In this document: piece after piece, positions 36,501 to 43,671 of the stretch
Numbering within the stretch: position 1 is the stretch's first letter
How the letters are laid out: each line of letters begins with the position of its first letter
NCBI RefSeq assembly: GCF_900102545.1
Contig: NZ_FNBN01000004.1
Span: forward strand, 186,001 to 250,000
Reading direction: 5' to 3'
Source: Chitinophaga filiformis
GTDB taxonomy: Bacteria > Bacteroidota > Bacteroidia > Chitinophagales > Chitinophagaceae
DNA length: 64,000 nucleotides
Made by a program: the position numbers and the translations under genes
Notes under the pieces: model-generated
What the model was told of the DNA's origin: nothing
The model's input: the letters and a program-made list of their open reading frames with translations, nothing else
Databases searched by the model: none

Positions 36501-39500
36501 GCGATTGTTACATCCAGTTGCTTATTAGACCAGGGCACATTTACAGTTTCTGCCAGTGTATATACCCTGTTATCTTTTACAAAAGCATACTGGAATACAG
36601 CATTGCCCCTATCAGATTCCAACGCTGTATAATCCCTGTTTTCAATCGTTCCGTTGATATTAAAACTGCTGAAAGTCTCTTTGTTCTCCGACTGCGTTAA
36701 CAATTGCAGTACGTGTACATCCGTCGCCGAAGAACCTATGCGGATCTGTTTCTTTTCTCCCGGCTCTACAGGCTTTGCATCCGCATATTTCCATACATAT
36801 ACAGGATAAGACAATTTCTTCGCCGACAGATCCACTACTTCAAACACCTGTTTCTGCACTACTTCTTCGCCATATTTATCCTTAGTGCTGGCTTTCAGTT
36901 CATACCATCCTGCAGACAGTTTTTCTTTCGCCAGATGGATATTACCTTTTTCACTGGTAGTAACAGATTGTGTCAGTACCGGCTGTTCCCTTTTCCAGCT
37001 CTCATGGTTATCTTCATCATTGTAAATATCATGCGGGAATGCCTTTTCATACTCCGCCTGCGGTATTACAAACTGGTCAGGCTTAGACCAGTATCTGCTG
37101 CGTAATAAACGTGCAGGCGGTTTAACAGGACTTACACTCACCGCTACTTCCGCAGCTTCAAATGAGCCATTAAGATTCTGTGTGATGATCTTAACAGAAT
37201 CCAGGTCTTTCTGTAATACAGTACCCGGCAGATTTACTTTTATTTCCAATGCCTGGTAACCGGCACTTACTATCTGATCACCGCTATGTGTCTCTCCATT
37301 GATATCAGTAACAGTAGCAGCAACAGCATATGAGAATACGGGCTTCAATGACGCTGGTACTTTGAGATCAGGCAGAGCAGGGAAAGTAATACTGAAAGTA
37401 CCATCCGCAGCGGTCTTCACTTCTCCGTGAACGATCTCGCGGGATTCACTCTGGAATGGCATTCTCCACATCAGCCATGGATAAGGAAAACGCGCTCTCC
37501 TTGTTACGCGATATTGTACCTGTGCACCGTCTATGTTGTTACCAGCATATGCCAATGCTTTACCGGTCACTTTTACTGAATCATTCACGCGGTAAGTACC
37601 CTTCACTGGTTCAAATTCCACATAGAATTTCGGACGCTTATACTCTTCCACCTGGAAAGCAGTATATGCGATGCCACCGGTTTCCTGCAGGTGGAATTCA
37701 CCATTCAGACGTCCTGTGGGCAGTGTGAACTTGCCTGAGTAAGCACCATATTCATTGGTTGTTACTTTAAGTGTATCTACCAGCTCTCCGTTCACGTCAT
37801 ACAACTCTACCTTTGTCTGCAGCCCCGGCATCACTTTGCTCTTTGCACCACCGGGATTAGCAGTCAGCGCAATTCCTTTAAAATAGAGCGTCTGACCCGG
37901 ACGGTAAATAGCCCTGTCTGTGAAAATAAAGCTGTTATGCTGGTCTTTTAACTCGCTCGACTGTTGCTGATACTTATAGTTGTATACGTACTTAAAATCG
38001 TCTATAAACAGCTCATCTTCGCCATTCTTCCATTCCAGTCTTACATTCTGACGTTTGTTATCCCATTTTACGTCTATAATGCCGTCTTTATTGGCGGTAT
38101 AAGTCTGCAACTGTTTTAACTTACTCGTCCTTCCACTTTCACTGTACCCCCAGACTGTCAGCTTTGCATCCGGCAGCGGCTGGCCTGTTTGTCTGTGTAA
38201 TGCATAATACCTGCTGGTGATATCGTCTTCATTGTATTCGCGAAGTATATAACTGATGTTCGACACATGGATAAACTGCATGGCCAACAGATTCTCATTC
38301 AAACCAAAATCCTTGTTCACACTGGCCAACAGCATATATATACCCATCGGCAAGGCATCTATTTTTATCTCAGCAGCATGCTCCCTGAAATCTGTTGATC
38401 CTGTCAGTGCTTGTTCCCATGCTTTCAATGCCTGCTTACCTACGATTGAACGCCAGTATTTATTGGTCGTATCCCGGTAATCTTCCTGCGCTTCACGCAA
38501 CGAATTACGGAATGCCTCATCTATGCGTACTACTCTTAAATAGATCTTATCGGTATTACGATAGCTCACCAGTGTTCGGAAAGGCATTCCCGGCAGATTA
38601 ACCAATTCAGTTTCCAGCCTGAGTGCTTTCCCTTTGATGCCCTGTAGCAGATCAAAACAGTTTGCTCCTCCCACGGACGCAGGGGCCAATGCTATCGCCT
38701 TTTCACAAATTGTTTTCGCCAGTTGCATCGCCGCCGAAGGAGTCATGCCTTCAGCCACAGTAGCTTCTTTCTTACTGCCTTCATTAAAGTAATAATAGGC
38801 CAGCTGAGACATCACCTGCGTCACTTCTTTTTCCCCTTCATAAGCCTTCTCCTGGGCCTTCAGCAGCTTTACATACAAAGCTTCCTTATCAGGCATCACC
38901 GCTACCTGATTCATATAAGTTGTTCTTTCCAGGTCGAGATCCAGCAGCGCAGCCTTGTCATTCGCATGGAAACGCATCAGGTCCTGCAGCAGCAACAAAG
39001 CCTTATATTGAAGGGAGGCCGAATCTGTAGTAGCAAACTTATGTTGCATAAAAACATCCGCGGTAGCGAAAGCCGCAGGATCTGTTAGCTCAAACTGATT
39101 CTCCGGACTGGTGATCTGGCTTTCCCCTGACTTATAGTAATCCAGGGCACGGTGTGCGACGAGATCATATAATGTAGGTCGCAGTTTACGACCATTTCCT
39201 TTGGCTACTTCCAGGATATCCCCGTATTTGCTGATATCCACCTTCTTCAGCGCAGGCACATCCTGTAAAGAGGCTTCATAAGCAGCAGTTATCTCTCTGT
39301 GAAGCCGCGCTTCACTCCAGCTGGAAACATCCGTCGAGGTGTCGCCTTTAATGTCTGTACGCTCGTATAATTGAAACCTGTTATTCTCCAGGTACCGCTG
39401 CAGGGTCTCACCCTGCAGACTTTTCATAATGGCCCGGGCAGTCGGCGAAAAGGTCTGCGTCTTCCAGTTCGCATTCCTGTCCTTTTCATTCTTCTCCTCC

Positions 39501-39757
39501 TCCAGGTTAGCCACATATTTAATGCGGTAGATATAGGTCTTCAGTAACTGTACCTCGTTCTGCTGCTTTGCAGCATTCTCCGAGATCACATCCAGTTCCA
39601 GCAAAGCCGATCTGAGCAGGCCTTTCCCGTCTAATTCCTGTACCTTCTTCCAGTGGGTGTCATAGTTAAATTGGGCCATAACAGTTTTACAGCTTAAAAT
39701 TGAAAAAATAAAAACGGCTACGATAAGACGCATATGGGATAGCATTTGATATTTCAT
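33563..39757 (-). CDS. Bacterial alpha-2-macroglobulin family protein (2064 residues) with SusC-like sequence in the bait region
   Basis: A2M proteins trap attacking proteases: cleavage of a bait region exposes a thioester. This copy has a signal sequence near residues 9-29 (a Cys at 23 in ILSCKT could serve as a weak lipobox), macroglobulin-like beta domains (YRPGQTLYFKGIALT, FHLQETGGIAYTAFQVEEYKRPKFYVEF), and the thioester segment YPYECSEQ with Cys1521, keeping the required Cys and Gln. The bait position (about 1220-1290) lies before RKNFNETAFFLPELHTD. It contains VVVTALGIKREQKELGYA, the sequence normally found at the plug start of SusC-type receptors. GGAG lies 5 nt upstream of the ATG at 39757, supporting this start. 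It is transcribed alone. Confidence 0.92.
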   Translation of the reverse strand: MKYQMLSHMRLIVAVFIFSILSCKTVMAQFNYDTHWKKVQELDGKGLLRSALLELDVISENAAKQQNEVQLLKTYIYRIKYVANLEEEKNEKDRNANWKTQTFSPTARAIMKSLQGETLQRYLENNRFQLYERTDIKGDTSTDVSSWSEARLHREITAAYEASLQDVPALKKVDISKYGDILEVAKGNGRKLRPTLYDLVAHRALDYYKSGESQITSPENQFELTDPAAFATADVFMQHKFATTDSASLQYKALLLLQDLMRFHANDKAALLDLDLERTTYMNQVAVMPDKEALYVKLLKAQEKAYEGEKEVTQVMSQLAYYYFNEGSKKEATVAEGMTPSAAMQLAKTICEKAIALAPASVGGANCFDLLQGIKGKALRLETELVNLPGMPFRTLVSYRNTDKIYLRVVRIDEAFRNSLREAQEDYRDTTNKYWRSIVGKQALKAWEQALTGSTDFREHAAEIKIDALPMGIYMLLASVNKDFGLNENLLAMQFIHVSNISYILREYNEDDITSRYYALHRQTGQPLPDAKLTVWGYSESGRTSKLKQLQTYTANKDGIIDVKWDNKRQNVRLEWKNGEDELFIDDFKYVYNYKYQQQSSELKDQHNSFIFTDRAIYRPGQTLYFKGIALTANPGGAKSKVMPGLQTKVELYDVNGELVDTLKVTTNEYGAYSGKFTLPTGRLNGEFHLQETGGIAYTAFQVEEYKRPKFYVEFEPVKGTYRVNDSVKVTGKALAYAGNNIDGAQVQYRVTRRARFPYPWLMWRMPFQSESREIVHGEVKTAADGTFSITFPALPDLKVPASLKPVFSYAVAATVTDINGETHSGDQIVSAGYQALEIKVNLPGTVLQKDLDSVKIITQNLNGSFEAAEVAVSVSPVKPPARLLRSRYWSKPDQFVIPQAEYEKAFPHDIYNDEDNHESWKREQPVLTQSVTTSEKGNIHLAKEKLSAGWYELKASTKDKYGEEVVQKQVFEVVDLSAKKLSYPVYVWKYADAKPVEPGEKKQIRIGSSATDVHVLQLLTQSENKETFSSFNINGTIENRDYTALESDRGNAVFQYAFVKDNRVYTLAETVNVPWSNKQLDVTIASHRDKLLPGEKEKWQVKIKGYKGEQVAAEMVASMFDASLDEFRRQDWSVPSVLPQLDAFRFWVAADNFKETMAMVRDGITRKERPKLPSFAYDNLNWFGWYLTGAYVLLDDKEVSIVGYSEGMRRRLYGAVAGRAPGIMAESAMAKAMPAPAALNDVVVTALGIKREQKELGYAVANDAAVVDSASAAVGGAASKPSEIQPRKNFNETAFFLPELHTDKDGNISFDFTVPEALTRWRFLSLAHTKDAAFGMAEASIVTQKPLMVQPNAPRFMREGDRMEFSAKISNLADSTLKGEARLELLDAKTMQPVDGWFQNLFPVQHFTVEKGQSTAVSFPVQIPFNFNSSLVYRVVAQSGIYSDGEENALPVLTNNTLVTETLPLSMRGDGTRTFTMPKLLKSEESETLQQHSFTLEFSGNPAWYAVQALPYLMEYPYECSEQIFNRFYANTLAAYIANALPGVKNIFEKWRTTDTSALQSNLQKNEELKAVLLQETPWVLEAKNESEQKKRIALLFDLQRMSSEQQRAVNQLVERQMGNGAFPWFNGMWEDRYITQYIIAGFGRLREVGALRNEGEAGNMIAKGLGYLDKAIDETYHRLKQNKADMNAQQIGYIETHYLYTRSLFKGEEIPAAYREAYQYYLTQCKKYWMKMDVYPQAMLAIVLKKGGDVKTATEIINSLKERATINEEMGMSWKELRGGYWWYQAPVESQAMLIAAFKEVTNDTTAVGDMKTWLLKNKQTNNWNTTKATADACYAMLLGGSNWLAATPEIDIKAGSVTVSSAQEKTEAGTGYFKKRFNTSEVKPAMGNIAVTVKGSKGQPSWGAVYWQYFEQLDKITPAETPLKLEKQLFIERNTSNGPVLTAIEDGNSLKVGDKVKVRIVMKSDRDMEYIHLKDMRAACFEPLNVISECKWQNGVSYYESTKDASTNFFFSSLRKGTYVFEYTLFVTHQGNFSNGITTAQCMYAPEFSAHSEGIRVKVVE

Positions 39758-39837
39758 TTATCTCCGGAATAGGATGCGAAAAAAGTTCCTATTCCACAGG
39801 GTTTTGGTATAAAAGTCAACAAAATACGGTCGGGGGC

Positions 39838-39873
39838 AAAAAAAATCCTCCCAGGGATGCACCCGTGGGAGGA
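39838..39873 (-). terminator. Intrinsic terminator of sucD
   Basis: TCCTCCCA (39846-39853) pairs with TGGGAGGA (39866-39873) with an inner GGG/CCC stem; eight T follow on the minus strand. It lies 27 bp beyond the sucD stop. Confidence 0.9.
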
Positions 39874-39899
39874 CAATATATTACATAATCTATTGATTA

Positions 39900-40781
39900 T
39901 TACGCTTTCACAGTTTTCAGCACCTCTGCCATTGTCTTACCAATGTTAGCAGGGCTTTCTACTACGTGAACACCACATTCCGCCATGATCTTCATCTTGG
40001 CAGCAGCTGTATCATCAGCACCACCGATGATAGCACCAGCGTGACCCATACGACGGCCCGGAGGAGCAGTCTGGCCCGCGATGAAACCAACTACTGGCTT
40101 GGTACCGTGTTTCTTAATCCATTGTGCAGCCTCAGCTTCCATACTACCACCGATCTCACCGATCATGATGATACCCACGGTTTCAGGATCGTTCATCAGC
40201 AGTTCAACCGCATCTTTGGTAGGGGTACCAATGATTGGGTCTCCACCGATACCGATAGCGGTAGAAACACCCAGACCAGCTTTAACTACCTGATCTGCAG
40301 CTTCATATGTTAAGGTACCGGATTTGGATACGATACCAATATTACCTTTCTTGAAAATGAAACCCGGCATGATACCTACTTTAGCTTCTTCAGCAGTGAT
40401 TACACCAGGGCAGTTAGGTCCGATCAGACGGCTCTTACGGCCAACCAGGAAGTTCTTAGCCCTGATCATATCCTGAACGGGAATGCCCTCAGTGATACAT
40501 ACGATCAGTTCGATACCGGCTTCCGCTGCCTCCATGATTGCGTCTGCTGCGAACCCTGGTGGAACGAAAATGATAGAAACATCAGCGCCGGTAGCCTTTA
40601 CAGCATCATCCACTGTATTGAAAACCGGGCGATCCAGGTGCTTGGTGCCGCCTTTTCCCGGCGTAACGCCGCCTACTACCTGCGTGCCATATTCTATCAT
40701 CTGTGTGGCATGGAATGTGCCCTCTGTACCGGTAAAGCCCTGTACAATCACTTTGCTATGCTTATTAACTAAAACACTCAT
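39900..40781 (-). CDS. sucD: Succinyl-CoA ligase alpha subunit
   Basis: SucD carries the phospho-histidine and the CoA site of the TCA-cycle enzyme that converts succinyl-CoA to succinate with ATP or GTP formation. The 293-residue product shows the CoA-binding Rossmann segment KVIVQGFTGTEGTFHATQMIEYGT, GIGGDPIIGTPTKD, and the active-site histidine in GRRMGHAGAIIGG. The partner gene sucC is not adjacent, so alpha and beta are encoded apart, as in several Bacteroidota. A complete promoter precedes it (40815-40845) and a terminator follows, so it is a single-gene unit. Confidence 0.97.
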   Translation of the reverse strand: MSVLVNKHSKVIVQGFTGTEGTFHATQMIEYGTQVVGGVTPGKGGTKHLDRPVFNTVDDAVKATGADVSIIFVPPGFAADAIMEAAEAGIELIVCITEGIPVQDMIRAKNFLVGRKSRLIGPNCPGVITAEEAKVGIMPGFIFKKGNIGIVSKSGTLTYEAADQVVKAGLGVSTAIGIGGDPIIGTPTKDAVELLMNDPETVGIIMIGEIGGSMEAEAAQWIKKHGTKPVVGFIAGQTAPPGRRMGHAGAIIGGADDTAAAKMKIMAECGVHVVESPANIGKTMAEVLKTVKA

Positions 40782-40814
40782 CGCGCTTGGTTTATTGTTT
40801 TATAATGATATCGG

Positions 40815-40845
40815 CAAAATTAAAGTCCTAATCCCAAATTCCAAA
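40815..40845 (-). promoter_or_regulatory. sucD promoter with both Bacteroidota elements
   Basis: TTTG (40845-40842) and TAATTTTG (40822-40815) on the minus strand are separated by 19 bp, a textbook arrangement. The transcript would start near 40808, 27 nt before the ATG. The -33 element abuts the end of mlaF. Confidence 0.75.
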
Positions 40846-41649
40846 TCAATCTTTTTTGATCTGATTCCGCCAGTTCTGGTCCTGGAACATTTCCATCTGC
40901 CTCATCTCTTTCGCATCTCTCAGGAACTCGGATGCGAAGATAAAGTCATTCAGCTTCTCATCTTTACTGAAAACGATGTCTTTATTACTTCCTTCCCACT
41001 GTTTACGCCCCTGGTACATATATACTATATGGTCTCCGCTTTCCATTACGGTATTCATATCGTGGGTATTGATCACCGTGGTAATATTATACTCCAGTGT
41101 TAATTCTTTGATAAGCTTGTCTATCAGCAGGGAAGTCTGAGGATCCAGACCGGAATTAGGCTCATCACAGAACAGGTATTTAGGGTTTAACACGATTGCA
41201 CGGGCAATCCCTACCCTCTTTTTCATCCCCCCGCTGATCTCAGCCGGGTACTTTTTGGCCGCTTCCTTCAAATTCACCCTCTCCAGGCATTCCATCACAC
41301 GGGTTTTCTTTTCCCTGAGGGTGCCTTTCCCGAACATATCCAGCGGAAACATCACATTCTGTTCCACCGTCATACTATCAAACAAAGCCGATCCCTGGAA
41401 AAGCATACCTATCTGCTGCCGGATCTCCTTCTTCTCATGCTCCTGCATGTTCGTAAAATCCTTTCCGTCGTACAACACCTTACCCGCATCCACCGGCATC
41501 AATCCCACCATACATTTCATCATTACCGTCTTTCCACTGCCACTGGTACCGATGATCAGGTTCACTTTTCCGGTCTCCATGACGGCAGATACATCCGGCA
41601 GAATGATCTTATCTCCAAAGCCTTTCTTAATATTAACCAATTCAATCAT
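40846..41649 (-). CDS. mlaF: MlaF-like ABC transporter ATPase
   Basis: The 267-residue ATPase drives the Mla-type phospholipid transporter with the permease encoded next to it. Walker A is GTSGSGKTV, the signature is ISGGMKKRVGIARAI, Walker B is YLFCDEPNSGLDP, and the H-loop is INTHDMNTV, all in the Mla/Mkl subtype. The ATG at 41649 is preferred to the TTG at 41655. It follows mlaE with a 78-bp gap. The MCE substrate-binding protein (mlaD), normally part of this set, is not nearby: the next gene is sucD. Confidence 0.9.
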   Translation of the reverse strand: MIELVNIKKGFGDKIILPDVSAVMETGKVNLIIGTSGSGKTVMMKCMVGLMPVDAGKVLYDGKDFTNMQEHEKKEIRQQIGMLFQGSALFDSMTVEQNVMFPLDMFGKGTLREKKTRVMECLERVNLKEAAKKYPAEISGGMKKRVGIARAIVLNPKYLFCDEPNSGLDPQTSLLIDKLIKELTLEYNITTVINTHDMNTVMESGDHIVYMYQGRKQWEGSNKDIVFSKDEKLNDFIFASEFLRDAKEMRQMEMFQDQNWRNQIKKD

Positions 41650-41727
41650 AAACAATTACGAATTATGAATCCGGGGCTACCAAACCGGGAATGAATCCCT
41701 CTTCGTTCGCTGTAGCAGATGGATTAC

Positions 41728-42471
41728 TTATAACAAGAGCGCTGCCAGCAGGTAATCCATGAACAATATCAGCACACAGCTTACTACTACGGCGCTGGTG
41801 CTGGCTTTACCGATCTCTAAAGCGCCACCCTCCACATTATATCCATAGTAAGAGGGTACACTGGCAATGATGAAGGCAAATACGAACGATTTGAACAGGG
41901 CAAAAAAGATATTATATGCCCTAAACTCCTGCCTGAGGCCCTGCCAATACTGATCTGAAGATAAAATACCTCCCAGCTCACCGGCCTTTTCACCTCCCCA
42001 GATCCCCAGGAAGCCGGCAATACAGATCAGGCAGGGTATCATGATCAACGCTGCCATGATTTTGGGCATGATCAGGTATCCTTTTGTATTGATTCCCATG
42101 ATCTCCTGCGCATCTATCTGTTCAGATACACGCATATTACCCAGTTCTGAAGCTATCTTGGACCCTACCACACCTGCCAGTACGATACAGGTCAGCGTAG
42201 GTGCAAATTCGAGAATAATCGTATCCCTCACCACCTGTGCAATGGTGGATTTGGGAATGAGTGGGCTTACCAGCTGATAAGCGATCTGCAGGGTGGTCAC
42301 CCCTCCCATGAACAAAGAAATAATAAATACAATGCCAAACGATCCGATGCCTATATCCACACACTGCCGCATAAACTCCCGCCAGAACATCCGCATGTTT
42401 TCCGGGCGGGAAAACATGCCTTTAAGCATAAGCAGGTAGCTTCCGAAATGATGAAAGAATCTAAACTCCAT
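41728..42471 (-). CDS. mlaE: MlaE-like ABC transporter permease
   Basis: The protein has five to six membrane helices and the MlaE-family core: SFGIVFIISLFMGGVTTLQIAYQL, LEFAPTLTCIVLAGVVGSKIASELGNMRVSEQIDAQEIMGIN, and a C-terminal KSFVFAFIIASVPSYYGYNVEGGALEIGKASTSAVV. It moves phospholipids between the membranes together with MlaF. Two starts are possible: ATG at 42531, which overlaps the upstream stop as ATGA, and ATG at 42471 (MEFRFFHHFG), which matches the usual family N-terminus and has a perfect -7 box 7 nt upstream. The second is chosen; the first would add 20 residues and imply translational coupling. Confidence 0.88.
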   Translation of the reverse strand: MEFRFFHHFGSYLLMLKGMFSRPENMRMFWREFMRQCVDIGIGSFGIVFIISLFMGGVTTLQIAYQLVSPLIPKSTIAQVVRDTIILEFAPTLTCIVLAGVVGSKIASELGNMRVSEQIDAQEIMGINTKGYLIMPKIMAALIMIPCLICIAGFLGIWGGEKAGELGGILSSDQYWQGLRQEFRAYNIFFALFKSFVFAFIIASVPSYYGYNVEGGALEIGKASTSAVVVSCVLILFMDYLLAALLL

Positions 42472-42478
42472 AACTGGC

Positions 42479-42486
42479 CAAAGATA
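42479..42486 (-). promoter_or_regulatory. -7 box 7 nt before the preferred mlaE start
   Basis: TATCTTTG on the minus strand matches TAnnTTTG inside the 3' end of the upstream unit. A transcript from it would be leaderless or nearly so. Confidence 0.45.
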
Positions 42487-42527
42487 GCGAAAAATAGTCG
42501 GGACTACATAGCCCGGACGCCATCCGC

Positions 42528-43565
42528 TCATTTAAGACTTCTTACCAGCAACCGCTTCAGACTGCGTTCAATGATCTCACCCATTGTTTTACAACGCGAA
42601 AACACGGGGTCATCATAATACTCTGCCAGCTCATGACCCAGCTGGGATACCTTTTCCGGGAATGATACCTGGTCTGTCATGATCACATCCCTGAGATCTT
42701 TTATGCGGTGTCGCTGCGTCTTGATCCTCCGGGCTATTACCGAACGCTCCTCCTGCTGATATTGCTTCACCACTTCTGCATTCAGGTGTTTCATCGCCAG
42801 TTCCACAAAAACGCGGTTCTCCTTGAAGAACTGCGGCATATAGAGGGTCCGTTTTCCTTCATAGAATTGCTGATCAAAATCAATAGCGCGTATGCGGAAC
42901 TGTACATCATCAAAGTCCTGGGTAATGTCAAAAACGAAATTATAGGAACGCATATCCCCCAGCAGACGCACAAAACAACGTTCATTGAACTTGACAAACT
43001 CCTTGGCTATACGTTTTGGGTTAAACTCAGGCCTGTTCAGGTAGTGAAGTATGAACTGATCGCCCGGCACCCCGGCAATATGCTCTTCAACCAGCGTATT
43101 GCCATCTATCAGATAGCTGATCCAGTAGGGCGACAATATATGTTCCAGCTCCAGCCCATAAATACGGGAAGCATCTGCTATCTTGACATAAAAATAATCG
43201 TACACGTCATTGTACGTGTTCCGGATCCTGATCCGGAATGGGTGGGAATTACCAAACGTACAATAATCGATACGTTCCACCTCCAGGTGCTCTTCTGCGG
43301 TCTGATCACCACCAGCTTTCAGGATGGAATAGATCCTCTTCAATCCCGCCTGTAACTGATGGTACATACTCTGCGGATAAAATACCGATTCCCATAAAGT
43401 ATCCTTACCATCTTTATCATACACCGGGATGCTGTTATCAAAATAACGCAGCTCCTCGTAAGACACAGGAAGCCTCACCTCTCTCTCATACAGTTTGAGA
43501 TATCCCCTGAAAGCGGGGTTCAGCGGGAAAAAAGCCTTTTTCTTGGATATGTGCTGCATACCCAA
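42528..43565 (-). CDS. Kinase-fold-like protein of unknown function upstream of mlaE
   Basis: The 345-residue soluble protein is not one I can name. Its second half looks like a protein- or aminoglycoside-kinase C-lobe: ERCFVRLLGDMRSYNFVFDI resembles the catalytic loop (Asp204 and Asn209 spaced D-x4-N), and FRIRAIDFDQQF places Asp229 and Asp231 where a metal-binding DFG-type Asp would be. The upstream half has YVKIADASRIYGLELEHIL, with a candidate ATP-site Lys and Glu. The last bases overlap the long mlaE frame, and the direction is shared, so a role in lipid transport control is possible. The kinase reading is an inference from two motifs. Confidence 0.6.
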   Translation of the reverse strand: MGMQHISKKKAFFPLNPAFRGYLKLYEREVRLPVSYEELRYFDNSIPVYDKDGKDTLWESVFYPQSMYHQLQAGLKRIYSILKAGGDQTAEEHLEVERIDYCTFGNSHPFRIRIRNTYNDVYDYFYVKIADASRIYGLELEHILSPYWISYLIDGNTLVEEHIAGVPGDQFILHYLNRPEFNPKRIAKEFVKFNERCFVRLLGDMRSYNFVFDITQDFDDVQFRIRAIDFDQQFYEGKRTLYMPQFFKENRVFVELAMKHLNAEVVKQYQQEERSVIARRIKTQRHRIKDLRDVIMTDQVSFPEKVSQLGHELAEYYDDPVFSRCKTMGEIIERSLKRLLVRSLK

Positions 43566-43573
43566 ATATCAAT

Positions 43574-43656
43574 CAAAAAATCAGGAATTAAGCATCCTGG
43601 ATCTGATATTGCGGCACTTACCGTTGTTATCAGATACAGGATACTCAATTCCTGAT
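43574..43656 (-). terminator. Long three-block terminator hairpin after the malic enzyme gene
   Basis: Blocks of 10, 6 and 8 bp (43580-43589/43647-43656, 43594-43599/43637-43642, 43601-43608/43628-43635) are separated by symmetrical internal loops, and six T follow on the minus strand. The outer arm repeats CAGGAATTAA, also seen in the terminator at 1881-1923. Confidence 0.85.
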
Positions 43657-43671
43657 CACTTATCTTTTCTA

